Assembly: GCA_002682825.1 (NCBI GenBank)
Contig: NOKP01000011.1
Coordinates: 620,420 to 684,419, forward strand
Source of the DNA: Neonectria sp. B-13
Lineage: Eukaryota > Ascomycota > Sordariomycetes > Hypocreales > Nectriaceae
Reading direction: 5' to 3'
Length of the DNA stretch: 64,000 nt
This document shows, piece by piece, positions 22,027-33,474 of the stretch (its first letter is position 1; every line of letters starts with the position of its first letter). Both the position numbers and the translations under genes were made by a program. Under the pieces are notes generated by a model. The model had not been told where the DNA came from, made no database searches, and saw only the letters and a list, made by a program, of their open reading frames with translations.

Positions 22027-22038
22027 TGATAAGATAAA
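22027..22038. promoter_or_regulatory. Paired GATA boxes upstream of nuclease copy D
   Basis: GATAAGATAAAG lies about 190 bp upstream of the copy D start. It contains two HGATAR-type sites as bound by fungal AreA/NIT2-class GATA factors. The same 12-mer occurs upstream of copy F (61556-61567). Confidence 0.45.
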
Positions 22039-22280
22039 GAAGTGGTAATAAGTTTGATGGAAAATTGCTTTACGGAATGCATCTTCCACGAACTCACTGA
22101 CTCATGCCAATTTCATCATCCCGATCGAATTAGCCGAAGCGTACCTCCCACTTGTTCTATTAATCTTCATGTAGGTCTCATCTAATGCATCTTTTTTTCT
22201 TACCGCATACATCCTCGCAAGGGCAATTCCTTTCAATGTTCCCGTTGGATATCCATTGTCAAGACATCCATTCAGCCACG

Positions 22281-22566
22281 ATGAGCGTTGGACCTGTCGA
22301 CCGCGGGCAATGTCGGACAGGACACCCCCCAGTACGGCTACGGCAGCGACTACGGCATGACCGAGGCTGGTCCATCCCGCGTCAGCGGTGGCGGTAACGA
22401 TGGGAACGGTGGCCACTACGTCGAGGTCACGGTCGAGAAGATCACACACACCTTCTCTGCTGACGAATTTATGTTCCGTGACGCCAAGTGGAAGAAGAAG
22501 ACTACCAAGTCTGTTGAATCAGTTCAGTCGGATGTTGTTGTAAAACAAAACGCTATGCCGAGATGA
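22281..22566 (+). pseudogene. Fragment of a small conserved protein
   Basis: ATG at 22281 gives MSVGPVD, after which the plausible sequence moves to another frame: GNVGQDTPQYGYGSDYGMTE, then GGHYVEVTVEKITHTFSADE and KWKKKTTKSVESVQ, stop at 22566. The YGYGSDYG and VEVTVEKITHTFS blocks look like real protein, but a frameshift near 22302 and a short C-terminus suggest a truncated gene. Its 3' end overlaps the 3' end of the minus-strand gene by 48 bp. Confidence 0.35.
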
Positions 22567-24551
22567 GAACCACCATTCCAATGTGCCGGCCTGATCGACG
22601 TCAAGCCAGTTACTTTGTGCTCGACTAGCCGGAGGCTCAGTCGTAACATGTGCCACATAACCCCATGATTTCTTGGTCCGTTTGCCGCAAAGGTACAGCT
22701 TCTCCAGCTTAGCAACCATGATAGGCTCGACGGCCCAATCTAGACGAAACTGGCCAATGCTTTCGCGATGGCCATCAGCATAATGGAGGAGCATCCCCGT
22801 CACCGGTTGATATACAGAAGTGTTGTTAATGCAAGGATGAACCTCAACCACGCCCAGCATGGAGCACGACGAATGAACCCATATTTCGTTACTTTGCGTG
22901 TACGGGGGTATCGAGATGGAATGGGGCACCTCGGGCAGTACATCTGGGCTGGCTGGCATACCTGGCTTGACGATGGTAGGACGAGCAGTGCCTTGAGAAA
23001 AAGCTACGAAGTTGATACTGCGTTTGCCAGGAGTGTCATCGGGGTCATTAAAGTAGACTCGATGTGGCTCGCGCGGGAGGGCAGTTATACGTTGAAAATT
23101 GACGTTTTCATGTCCATACAGCCCAAATAGGACGGTTCGTCCTCGGCTTGTAGAGAGCTGGGATAAAAGTATTAGTGTAGCCCAGGGGGGGGGAAGAAGA
23201 TGATACCTCATACTGTAATTCCGATAACCTCGTTGTCGATATTTAAACGGCCAGACCGCCTGCACATTTCAGTGAGATACTCGCCTTGGTTTATCGGCAT
23301 GTACATCCAAAAGCAAATACTAGAGTGAACGTCCTCATATAACCTCACATCAGGCTTTTGACCTTGTTCATGAGATATGATGGCAAAGATATGCATTCCA
23401 TCAGTCGCAACAGAGTATCCAATGATATCGGGAGAATTGCAATCGAAGAAGCGCATTCTAAGCCCGGTTGGGTCTTTTCGTGGTGTTTTGAGTGTCAAGA
23501 GGTCGACCACGGAGGGAGGGAATGGGACTGGGACTTGCCAACCGATGCGAGATACTCTAGCGATAGGCTTCTCAAGGGTGCTCTGGATGTCCCTGACTAT
23601 TAGGCCCTGCTGGTGTATTAGAATCCGAATCGCACATTGGTGATGATCGCCTACGTTGGTCTTAATGGCGGCAGCAGAAGGAATCGCCTCACGGGGGATG
23701 TGTCTCCACCAAGCACCAGGGACGTTTGGGTGGCTACTACACCATTCATCACGGCGGCTGGCCGAGACGAAGATGACACGACGGATCCCAACATGATCCT
23801 CTGCCACGAATAGATCTTTACTTTCTTCGTCGACGTCCGTCCCTTGCTTCTCAGTTCGAGCTGGGAGCAAGAGGTACGCTTGTTTGCCGTCGGTTCCAAG
23901 TGCGTTCAGCAAACTGCGGACGTAGTATCGGCCGTCCACCTTGACGTATGTTGCGTACACTGGCTTGTTCAGGTCGAGCACAGAATCGCCAATCGCATCA
24001 CTGCAGTGCACCAGCTCCTCAATGTTAAAAACAGCACATTCTTGGACCATGGGCTCAGCAATCATCAGCCACAGCTCGTGGGGAAGTTCCCGGGGCCAGC
24101 CGGTGGCCAGTTGCAGATTCCGAGCTAAAGCCCGCTGGATATAGTCGGCTCGTCGTCGCTCTTCGTGGGCTGGTGCGATAAAGGCGTACTTGGTAGCGGC
24201 GAGGAATGCTGGAGTGACTGTATAGGAGCGGAAATCGTAGCAGTGGGAGTGGAAGCATACGGTCGCTTTAGAGCGTAATAAGCAGTTGTCACCGAGACAC
24301 AGGTGAATGTTGATGTCTAGGTCCTCGTCGTAAATGGACAGTTGCAGTTGAAACTCGAATTCGTCCGAAACGCGATCGCCAACGGCTAAAAGGAGACGGG
24401 CGCGTCAGTAGCAGTCAAGGGCTGACGGAGCGGCACCATACCTGCGCAAACCAGCTCATTGTCGATCAAACGCGAACTGGCATAGTCTGCACCGGGCCTC
24501 TGTGATGCAGTAGTACGGCGCCAAATCTTCCTCGTGTTCGTTATCTGCCAT
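22519..24551 (-). CDS. Large hypothetical protein with F-box-like motif (about 640 aa), possible 5' frameshift
   Basis: Three minus-strand exons: 24551-24442, 24385-23214 and 23157-22519; introns 24386-24441 (GTATGG...TTTTAG) and 23158-23213 (GTATGA...CCCAG) fit phase between exons 2 and 3. Exon 2 has GWPRELPHELWLMIAEP, an F-box-like start, followed by VYATYVKVDGRYYVRSLLNA, GAWWRHIPREAIP, GIRRVIFVSAS and RFFDCNSPDIIGYSVATDG; exon 3 ends TLEWWFSSRHSVLFYNNIRLN. Exon 1 is a problem: the ATG frame (MADNEHEEDLAPYYCITE) stops after 31 codons, whereas the frame that joins exon 2 (RPGADYASSRLIDNELVCA) has no ATG. A one-base deletion near 24492-24503 would reconcile them. It resembles a family of uncharacterised F-box-containing fungal proteins; no partner is evident. 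Confidence 0.6.
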
Positions 24552-24755
24552 GGTCGCGGTTCAGATATGCTTAAGTTGGAGATCGCGCCGTGAAACAGGA
24601 AAAAAATCCGTTAGGAATTGGCGATCTCTACCCCACACATCCGCGCGGAGAGGAGCCGATGCTCCGAACAATATGGATTTGAAGCCCGGGATACCCGCAA
24701 GCACGCATTCATCAAACAAGCCGCCGCCTTTTAAACGAGGAAATCGCTTTCGCAG
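24552..24755. other. Short region between divergent genes
   Basis: Would hold the promoter of the minus-strand gene and the 5' end of the dioxygenase, whose first exon I could not place. Confidence 0.4.
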
Positions 24756-25784
24756 TTGGTCTTTGTTGATGACTTCGCGCGCGAGACGCGCCTTAGTACA
24801 GGCGAGTCGATGGCCGCGCTGCGGTTCCTGACCACCTGTGGTCAGATTTGCAGTGATGTGAGACAGGTAATCATTTAAGGTGTTGAATCCAGGGTAGATA
24901 CTATGGCCTCTTCTCGACCCTGCGGACGTGTTCTGTATACAGGAGAAGAAAGGAGAAGAAACTCGCTGATGTCATCTAGGAATTCATCCTCCTCTCCGAC
25001 ATCCTCGGCCTCTCTCTCCTCGTCGATGCCATCAACCATCCTAAACCGCCGTCCTGCACCCAAGGATCCGTCCTCGGGCCATTCCACACACATGACGCGC
25101 CCACACTCTCCGACGGTTCCTCCATGACGTCTGACCCCGAAGGCGAGCCCCTTCTTGTTGTGTGCTCCGTGAGAGACAGCAAGGGTAATCCCATCCCCGG
25201 CGTCAAGGTTGACATCTGGGAGACGGATTCGACGGGGCACTACGACGTGCAGCACGCGGATCGTGAAGGGCCGAGTGAGCGTTGCATCATGACTAGCGAT
25301 TCCGAAGGAGTGTTCCGGTTTACGGCTGTCAAGCCAGTGAGTTACCCAATCCCTAATGATGGACCGCTGGGAAAGCTTCTGGGCCTTCTCAACAGGCATT
25401 GCTGGAGGCCAGCGCACTTGCACTTCATGTTTGAGAAGCAAGGGTGGGACTACCTCATCACGTATGTTGTACTCCTCTCCGTCGTTCTGATTCAAAACCT
25501 GACGTTTCTGTCGTGCGCTGTATCTGCGCGGCGACCCATACGAAACCTCCGATGCTGTGTTTGGTGTCAAGAAGGGCCTGGTGGTGGACTTGGCCAAGGT
25601 TGACGGGCCGACGGCGCGGCAGTACGGGGTCGAGGAAGACATCTGGTTCCTCCGGCGCAACTTTGTGCTCGCGAGCACAAGGGATACGGACGAGCTGCGA
25701 GATCGAAACGCCATGGAAGACTTGGTCAAGCTGGGACTGAGTATGAAGCTGGTCGACCACCTCCCTGTCCCCGATCTGGATTAG
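24756..25784 (+). pseudogene. Intradiol ring-cleavage dioxygenase (catechol/hydroxyquinol type), probably damaged
   Basis: The enzyme class opens catechol- or hydroxyquinol-type rings between the two hydroxyls using Fe(III). Exon 24756-24866 encodes VDDFARETRLSTGESMAALR and LTTCGQICSDVRQ (dioxygenase N-terminal domain), the intron 24867-24979 ends in CTAG, and exon 24980-25461 runs from EFILLSDILGLSLLVDAI through GPFHTHDAPTLSDGSS, IPGVKVDIWETDSTGHYDVQ, TAVKPVSYPIPNDGP to WRPAHLHFMFE. The four iron ligands (Tyr in GHYD, Tyr in SYPIP, both His in AHLHF) are present. The last part, LYLRGDPYETSDAVFGVKKG to the stop at 25784, is in the expected frame, but the acceptor before it reads CG (25512-25513) where AG is needed. 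Upstream of 24756 a TAA interrupts the frame and no first exon with an ATG was found. The stop is 1 bp from the 3' end of trm44. Confidence 0.7.
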
Positions 25785-25785
25785 A

Positions 25786-27321
25786 TTAATGGCCTCTGGG
25801 AGCCGACTTGAGCAACTTGGAGACGTTGGCATAGTAGCCCTCAACACCGCCGTACTTTTGCAAAATGGCGGGAATGTCGACCTCGACATTATCATTAGTC
25901 CGCCTCCGCCCCACGAGGCCAGTGTTCCTGGTGCTGGGAATCCGCAGCATCTCCGTCTCGACTTCCCAGCCACAGTCCTCGGCGATTTGCGTGACCCAGT
26001 CGACGAGCGACGCAAAGGTAGACTTGCCCTTGGTCTTATCCCGCGGGAAGGCGGCGCGATACTTGTCGCCGGTGAGGTTGTGGCTGCAGCAGGGAATCAT
26101 GATGAAGGGGCACCGGGAGATGGCAGCCAGGATCGGGGTCCAGGGAGTGAGTTCGTCGGCGTGGTTGGAGATGATGAAGGTGCCCTCGGGGAAGATGCCG
26201 TCGTGAATGTCTTCCTCGTTGATAGGTTTCTCGTCTTCGCTGAGAGTTCCCCTTGGGACGACGCTCGGTAAGAGCAGGAGCCTTTGGAGAGAATCGCCCG
26301 ACGGGGAGGAGGACGATGATGACTTGTACTGAGCCCAAGACTTGCGCTCGCGAGCATCAAAGCCCCAGCCCGCGTAACCTTCCGATTGCAAGATGTGAAC
26401 AAGCAGGCCGTTTCCGCAGCCGATGTCAACGAAACCAGGGAACTTGGTGTCTTGGTACATGTCGGCCCAAAGCTCCATGAGAAAAGCGGCGATACCTAGG
26501 TCCTCAAACACGTGCTTGGATGGATCGGTGACCTCGGCCCAAGAGTCAACGAGAGTCCTGGCATACTTGTTCTTGAGCTCAGAATAGCGATTCTGGACCT
26601 TCTTCTGGGGCACGACGACGTCGTGATGAACCCTCTTGACATAGCCGGTAGAAGTGGTTTGGCCGTGTTTGTGCAAGATCTGGAGCAGGTGATAGGCAAC
26701 CCTGCCCAACTTGATCTCCTCGGCCTGCTCGTCGATTTGCTCGTCTGGCTGCTCGTCCTCAAACGGCAGAAAATGAATGGATATGGTGCCCTTGTTGGAG
26801 AGGGGATCCCACTCGTGGAGCTGAGCTATCCCCTTGACTTTGGGGTGGTAAAAGGGGACGTCGGCAGCAGCGGCGACATGGGGAGTGTAAATGACGAGGG
26901 ATCTCGTCAAGGCGACCTCGCCCTCAGCGGCGTGAGAGGAGGTGTAAAAGCAACATGTCTGGTCAAGGGGTGCATCGCGCATGGTGTTCCGCGGGATCAA
27001 CTTGCGGACCATGGTCCGTTGGCGGGTGAAGTGACGGATGGTGCATGCCTGGGGATGCTGCCCGTCAAGCTGAGGCTGTGCCGTCCCATGCTGCTGATGG
27101 TCGTCATACAGAATGTCTGCACGGAACAGCCACTTAGAGTTGAGGTTGGGATTATTGACCAGGTTCACCATGACCTTCTCGAAGTGGTGGGGGGCAAAGG
27201 TACAAGCGTGGCGGCTCATGGGCCTCCAGCCATTGCCGTCCAGATCTTCGAAGGCGGCCGGGGAACCCAGGGGAAACTCCTCGGGCTCGTACACCAGTTT
27301 TGCCGGGGCCTCCATTGTCAT
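25786..27321 (-). CDS. trm44: tRNA (uracil-O(2)-)-methyltransferase Trm44, 511 aa
   Basis: One uninterrupted frame from ATG 27321. Trm44 methylates the 2'-O of U44 in cytoplasmic tRNA(Ser) using SAM. The sequence shows the family's N-terminal region ([38 protein letters not shown]), a [20 protein letters not shown] block, SAM motif [16 protein letters not shown] near residue 297, [33 protein letters not shown] near residue 412, and a C-terminal [10 protein letters not shown]. All are in the expected order and the length is typical. A Ser-rich insert ([11 protein letters not shown]) follows the SAM domain's second motif. It is a housekeeping gene convergent with the dioxygenase and shows no sign of decay, unlike its neighbours. 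Confidence 0.92.
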   Translation of the reverse strand: MTMEAPAKLVYEPEEFPLGSPAAFEDLDGNGWRPMSRHACTFAPHHFEKVMVNLVNNPNLNSKWLFRADILYDDHQQHGTAQPQLDGQHPQACTIRHFTRQRTMVRKLIPRNTMRDAPLDQTCCFYTSSHAAEGEVALTRSLVIYTPHVAAAADVPFYHPKVKGIAQLHEWDPLSNKGTISIHFLPFEDEQPDEQIDEQAEEIKLGRVAYHLLQILHKHGQTTSTGYVKRVHHDVVVPQKKVQNRYSELKNKYARTLVDSWAEVTDPSKHVFEDLGIAAFLMELWADMYQDTKFPGFVDIGCGNGLLVHILQSEGYAGWGFDARERKSWAQYKSSSSSSPSGDSLQRLLLLPSVVPRGTLSEDEKPINEEDIHDGIFPEGTFIISNHADELTPWTPILAAISRCPFIMIPCCSHNLTGDKYRAAFPRDKTKGKSTFASLVDWVTQIAEDCGWEVETEMLRIPSTRNTGLVGRRRTNDNVEVDIPAILQKYGGVEGYYANVSKLLKSAPRGH

Positions 27322-29122
27322 TCAACGAGTTTTTGCGACAGATCAGGGAAGACTAGGGAGGCGTTCGGTGCACAATACGTGGTCCCCAGCCCGAGTGATG
27401 ATGATGTTGTGTTCTCGAGCCACAAGCCAAGCCCCGCAAAAACGGGTTGTGCGAAAAGAATTCTGATACAAACTTGCGGACACTTGGTGGGGTTGAGTCC
27501 ACCCGCATCATCAGCAACACGAACAGCGGCGCGTTCGACAGGCGCCAATGAACTAACGTGAACGAGACTCGAAGGAGTAGTCTAGTTTGATTGCTCGTGC
27601 GGGGTTGGTAGACCTAGGTGCTGTAATTCTCGCAACAGGTCGTCCGCCTGCGCCCATTTGCAGCGTTAGGCTTGTCTGACGGTCAGCGAAAGTTGGAGCA
27701 ACAGCAATGCATTCCTTCGTTTGTGTTTGACCTAAGCGTATTTATACAAGCTGAGAGTTACCATTAACGCTAACCGAAATTCGGCCAAGATATCTTTCGA
27801 AGTGCCAACTACAGCATCCATTTTGTCTACCACTTATTAATGGCCTAGACAATGACACATATAGATACATAAATGATCGCCAGCGAACCTAATTGAACCC
27901 AAGTATTCTTCCCATGTACTACACAAAATCAGGTCTATCTCCATTATTGGTTGCGTAATCATTGAACCAAAATGCCAACTGACGCAGATCGAGATATGGG
28001 CTGACGGCGCTGCCCCATAAGGCAAGTCAGGCGGTGTTCCTAGGTGACCTTTGATGCTTGTCAGCACCATTTGAACAGGATGGGAGGGCAATCACAAACC
28101 AGTAATAATAACATCCGCACTGATTGCGAGGTGGCGGGAGTTAGAAGATCTTAGTCCCATTCCCCCCCGACGACTCTTCTCGATAAACTTAGCTCTAGTG
28201 TGCCGCATCCTTGTCAACGAGAAGAACTAGCCAAGATTGCGCATGGCTGTTCAATATTCCTACTCATGGGTCTTCAGCGCTTCGCAGTATCCCCCAAAAT
28301 CATTCCGCTGTCCAATGCTTTATCCCTTTAAGCGCGATGAGTACTAGCTGAGCCACACACTATATCGAGCGACCTCACATTTCCCGCGTTTCCCAATGTA
28401 TCGTGGAGAACGGTGCCCTCTAGTGCAGACTCCTGCGGTGGATTCCTAGAGCCTAGAGAAGTCTCCGTCAGCCGAACCAGGCGCTTCTCCAGCTGGATCC
28501 CCCGCCAACGAGCAAACTTCTCAACTGAGAGCCCTACAAGAACTGGATGGACTGGATGGACTGGGTCGTAGCTCTGGATCTCAACCCCCATCTTTAGATC
28601 CAGCGCAACTTTTCCTCGTGGGTAGCAATGGAAGTAGCAGGCTTTGTTTATTCATGCCATTGACGTCTTGCGGAAGCTGTCCGCCTATTCCTCAAGGGAC
28701 AAGACAATCAGCGTCGATGGCGCTTCTTCTTCATCTCCTTCATCAACTGGAACACCGGCCCTGGCTTCGATCTTTGCCAACAGGAGTTTTTGATTCCATC
28801 TACAGCCTGCTCCGTCCTAACTATTACTTATTATTTTCTTGGAACGGAACGAATGGTTGGACAACGTTGGAGGGCTGAGAAGGGATAGTCTACCCCTCTA
28901 AGTTAGGTCCCGCAAAAGCCCCCCGCTAGAAGGATGGTAGAGGTTAAAAGGGCCCCACTAGCCGTGAGTGGGGTTGTCGTTGTTGGGCCAACGTCTGGGC
29001 CGCACCCTTACGTCAATCAGTCATTCATGCATCCATCTACTCAAGCCGTCGCATCGGCGCATTGCAATCGTTCACGCCTCGCCTTGATCAATCATCCTGA
29101 CTGAGAGAATGAACTTCATGCT
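27322..29122. other. Intergenic region, 1.8 kb, nothing recognised
   Basis: Only short frames without domain character on both strands; no RNA gene or repeat array seen. It would contain the trm44 promoter on its left and that of nuclease copy E on its right. Confidence 0.5.
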
Positions 29123-30531
29123 ATGCGCGATACACAGGAAATCCTGGCCTGGGTCCAAAGTCTCCCGGAGCAGCCAGCCGACTGCGAAATCGTCCCGTCG
29201 CCCGTACTCGCAAAGAAACGCAAAGCCCATCAGCTCGCCAGCCCGCCCGTGTCCATCGACATGATGTTGACGCCAAGGAAGCGCCGGATCGGAGCCACGG
29301 AAGCGTTCTTCGATCCCGACACGACACCTCGCCCGAAAATGCGCAGCGTACCATCTTCGACTTCCCTCTCGCAGTCGGTAGCGTCGGATACGGACTCTGT
29401 ACGATCGGGGGCGTCATCGCCTAAGAAGCAGATGATGAGCTTGCGCCTAAGTGAGACAGGCGTGGACTGCCAATCGCTCAATGTTTCTACTGTGCCCGAC
29501 GTGGCCAAGACCCTGTTCAAGACCATCAGGCGGATTGGCCGAGGACGACGTTTGTTGCCGGATAGCATGAGACCAGTCATCGTCCCCAAGCTTCAGGACC
29601 GAGACGAGGACGATCTAGACTGGGAAGATGCTTTCAAGCCTGCGGATGAGGGTGATGGTGCTTTACCGGGCCGACTTCCGTCGTTTGAAGAGGTAGAAAA
29701 GGTCTTTATCGAGGCAACCGAATGCGAAGACCACAAGCACGACGAAGCAAATTGGAATAAAGAGGTTCACCTACGCTTGCTGGAGGGGATATACAGACAC
29801 CCTTTTGGCAAACCCTGTGACTGTTTTAACTCTATCGGATGGTAAGCCTCTCTTCTACTCCTTCCTGTCTTCTACTTGAAGTCTGACCATACTGATGAAG
29901 TCTACCTGTTTTGTATTGCCACACCCCAGCCCGTCCGCATCGGGAATTTACACCCGTCTCGTCGACGTGTAGGATGATCGACACGTGCATCTACGCCTCA
30001 CTCAGCCATGACCAAGAACTCAAAGCCGCTGTAGTCGAGTTCAGTAAAAGCTCGCCCACGTCCGTCAACCATACTGACATCATCGTTACCCAAGAACGGC
30101 CTCTCCTCATCATCATTGAGACTAAGAAGTCAGCTGTGCAGGGAGACAAAGCCCAGCTGCAAATGAGCGTCTGGCACGCCGCCCAGTGGTCGTTTCTGCG
30201 CTGGGCTGTCGGGCAGAAGCTTCTTCGGCAGCGACAAGCGCAGGGACTTGACGCACCAACCACGGAGGAGGAGCAGCGAGAGCACAAGGCGATGAAATTA
30301 GCTGCCCTAACGAAGCTGGGTTTTATCCCGGGCATCATCGTACAAGGTCATCGATGGCACCTGGTGCTGTCGACGTATGAGGATGGCAAGACGACATTGT
30401 GGGCCGAGTGGGAGTTCGGATCGACAAAAGGGCTGCTGGATATATATGCCGTTGTTGCCGGCGTGAGAGAGTTGACAGCCTGGGGAAGAGATACATACTT
30501 GCCATGGTTCAAAGAGAACATCTTAGATTGA
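29123..30531 (+). CDS. PD-(D/E)XK nuclease-like protein, copy E (intact, about 449 aa)
   Basis: Exon 1 (29123-29841) starts MRDTQEILAWVQSLPEQPAD; exon 2 is best placed at 29901-30531 (TGA stop), with the intron splitting TG|T exactly where A, B and F have theirs. Domains in order: N-terminal helix, linker with TPRKRRIG (possible nuclear signal), GASSPKKQMMSLRLSETGVD, DDLDWEDAFKPADEGDGALP, WNKEVHLRLL, then the nuclease core CRMIDTCIYASL (Asp), NHTDIIV, LIIIETKKSAVQ (Glu-x-Lys), LQMSVWHAAQWSFLRW, GFIPGIIVQGHRW and a C-terminal AWGRDTYLPWFKENIL. All predicted active-site residues are present and the frame is unbroken. It is closest to copy B by eye. The exact acceptor is uncertain because the position used by B has no AG here; the chosen one adds about seven residues. 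Confidence 0.85.
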
Positions 30532-31244
30532 GCCATGTATGAAACTATGAGGTGGTAAGCTAACGTCACAAAACAGCCCCAGACGGACAACACTGACATC
30601 CCCAGCATCGTCGCCTATAACTCCCAGTCTGCAGAGCGTCCGATCATCTTCTAGCACACATCATTGATGGCATACATTGCCAAATGTACCGACCACTGCC
30701 CCCACTAGGCCATCGTCGATTCAGATATATCTCGCCTAGGCGCATTCCACGAACATTGTTCAGTAAAGATCTCGACACATGGGATCATCTCTATGGGCAA
30801 ACCCACCCAAGGAGGCAACGGCGTCCAGCTGGGGCTGTTGTTCACTGATGTTTAAGATGCTCGCATATTATATCCGAGTGTGGTTGATCTGCTCTAGTCA
30901 CGCGTTCGGTAGATACCACAGCTGCAGTGGATAACCGTCCTCAACCAGCCCATACGGGCTATCGTGAGAATTTGGAAGACAGTCTGGAGCTCGGAAGAAA
31001 GTCAAGGCAATGACTGTTCCCGATGTCGTGGAGCTGTCTATCCCATTCAATTGTTTACAGACTTGGCCGGGAAGGTGAGACAAGATGGCTAAGGCAACAG
31101 GCATGCTGGTATCTGGATGAACGAGTGTAAATTACTTATACGAGACTGACACTAACACTGGCGCTTCTCCGGAAGCACGGTGACTACCCTAGGCTGGTGC
31201 AGTTGCCAACTACACCTAACCACTCCAAAGAAAGACGTAAAACT
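30532..31244. other. Intergenic, nothing recognised
   Basis: Lies between nuclease E and the 3' end of the dynamin-like gene. No supported frame. Confidence 0.5.
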
Positions 31245-33474
31245 TCAACGCAGAATCGACATGGCGTCCTCCAAAACCTCGGCTTTCCTCTTTAGGCTCT
31301 GCCTCCGGTCTCTGGTCCGGCGGGACTCCCCTGCTATGGCAAGCAGCTTGTCGGTGTCCGCCTTGAGGACCCATTGCTCACAAAACAACCGAAGCGGGCT
31401 AGCGGGTCCGGATAGAAGCTCGTAGTCAACAGCCTGGCTGAACACGTTGTCGATGAACCGCTTGTGGGCGACTTTATAATAGGCCGCGAGGATGTCGTGG
31501 ATACTCTCCTTAGTGTGTTCAGTGCTGCTCTTGCTGCTGACTGCGGGTTGGACGGAACTCAAGCCGATGACAATCTGGTGCCACTGATTATCGTTTTCCT
31601 CCCTGGCATGAAATTTCAGGGTGTCCTTGATTCGAGTACCGTAGAGGTTCTGGTGGGTGTAGTTGAAGGACTGGTTCAGGGTGTATGGCTTCAGGTCCCG
31701 CTCCACATTCACGAGAAAGGTTACCCGTTTCATTGCATCCTCATATTTGGCAAGAAGGTCAGACAACATGGCAGACACGAGTTCCTCGCGCACTTCGGCG
31801 TCCGTGCAGATCTCCTCCAGAGCTGTGACAATGAATCTGTGGATGATGAAAATGACTTTGCTCAAGTATTGCTTTGTCATTGTTTCCCATTTCACCGACT
31901 GCTCCCGGAAAACAGTCGAGATGATATTTTTGCCGAACGTCCCAAGCTCGAGCCCGCGGGAACGCCGGTGCACTGATTCAATCCAGTTCAGAATGCCGGC
32001 CCTGGGGGGGCCCGTATACCAATCCAGGACGATGACCTTGTGCAGGTCGGGGAACGCCTCAGGCCGGAGAACGTCAATGTAGGCGAGGTCTGGAATAGTA
32101 CCGGCCTCTGAATCGTGTCCCCAGCAAGGCTCAGGGGTGAACACTATCACGGGCGACTCAGGCCGGAAGTGTTCGTCGTCCTGAAAACGGTAGGTTTGAG
32201 AGAAGTCGCCAAAGTCCGTGTTGAACCGGTCTGTAGTATCGACGATGGCTGTGATGAGGCGGAGCTCATTTCTTTCAAACGCCGGATGTGAGGAGTAATC
32301 AGCGTCTAGGCCAGCTCGAACCAGGCTCTGGAATTTACCAGCAATGTCCGCGAGGTACAATTGTTGGTCACGTTCTGTATGTCGAGGTGGGCCGAGCTCA
32401 CTCAGCTCGTTCTCGGTCTCTTCAAGCGCCTGGCGTGTCTCGGCGCGGAGCTGAGGAAAGTCCCGGTCGGTGATCTGACCCAGAAGCTCTTCAAGTCGCT
32501 CTCGCAGGGCAGATACACCTACCCGGTCCTCGGGAAGGTTGCACCAGGGCAGTCTGCAGAACATGGCCTCTCGCTTGGAAAGACAACTGTTGTCATCGTC
32601 ATCATCATCCCCGCCGCGGTTCCGGACAACATAGTAGCCGAGGTTGAGGGGTTTCCGCCTTCCTTCAACCAAACTGCAGACGGCGAGTTTGGCGCTGCGT
32701 TCCTTCAGCAAGTCTGGTTTGGTCAGAATGCCGAGAGTGCGTTCTCCAGTCTTGTCGCTCTCCTCTGCGAGAGCCAGGATTTCCTGAGTGGCGACGTCGA
32801 CGTTGCTGGGTAGAACAGCAAGGATGATAGTTCGGTCATCCCTGATATACCTCTGCACCATGTCCTTGACTAGGTCCCTGTCTTCATCGGTGGTGACTCC
32901 TTCGGTGGTGGTGCGGAAGATACCGGGCACATCGATGATGGTTAAGTAGTCCTCGTCTGGACCGCATTTCTCAATCTTGAGGATGTCTTCGGAATATGTC
33001 ACCCTGCCGTCCGGGCTGTTTGGTGTCTTGATGTTCATGTAGGTGTTGACCTGTTGTGGACACGAAATGTTAGGTCGGGGTAATACTAAGGACAATATTG
33101 CCTACCTCATCCAAGATGGTTGGGAAGCTAGTGCGAAGCTCTGCGGTCGTTTGCACTTCTCTGTGATATGACTCTCGCAGCCTCTTGTCACCTGGCGTAG
33201 CATGTGGTCCAGGGATGATGCTAATGTTGATGCGAGTATGATCTTCGCGACGATGAGTGATTTGGGTCACATATCGGGTGCAAAGTTCCTGGCCACGAGC
33301 AAAGGGAATTCCTGTCAAGGTTTCCAACAGCGACGATTTCCCAGAGCTCTGATCTCCGACCGCCACAAGCTGAGGCAGCGGCAGATAGGCATCGATGTTG
33401 CTCTCGCGCAGCTGGTCGATCTTCTGGAGACGGGAGAGGCTCGTCAGTGGGCGGATTGGTTCGGAGTCCATCAT
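31245..33474 (-). CDS. Dynamin-like GTPase (Mx-like), 724 aa
   Basis: Exon 1 33474-33106, intron 33051-33105 (GTAGGC...ACAACAG), exon 2 33050-31245. The start MMDSEPIRPLTSLSRLQKID is preferred; an in-frame ATG at 33624 would add 50 residues of Pro/Thr-rich sequence unlike the family. GTPase motifs are complete: G1 GDQSSGKSS at residues 40-48, a switch I region with TRYVTQI, G3 DVPG at 163-166 and G4 TKPD at 233-236. The middle/stalk domain and a C-terminal GTPase effector-like helix (KVAHKRFIDNVFSQAVDYEL) follow. No pleckstrin domain and no transmembrane segment are seen, so it is of the soluble Mx-like group rather than a classical endocytic dynamin or a mitofusin. An Asp-rich loop (GGDDDDDDN) is inserted after G4. 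Fungal members are numerous and mostly of unknown role. Confidence 0.9.

Noticed and set aside
24971..24979. In-frame TAG in the dioxygenase read as a nonsense mutation
   Set aside because: It is the acceptor of an intron beginning at 24867; joining there restores the expected SDVRQ-EFILLSD sequence.
24875..25729. 284-codon minus-strand frame
   Set aside because: It is antisense to the dioxygenase exons, whose iron ligands and splice sites fit the plus strand.
18319..27321. Secondary-metabolite gene cluster
   Set aside because: A LaeA-like remnant and a dioxygenase occur, but no polyketide or peptide synthase, terpene cyclase or P450 is present.
26512..27561. 349-codon plus-strand frame opposite trm44
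   Set aside because: It is the antisense of the well-supported Trm44 frame and has no domain of its own.
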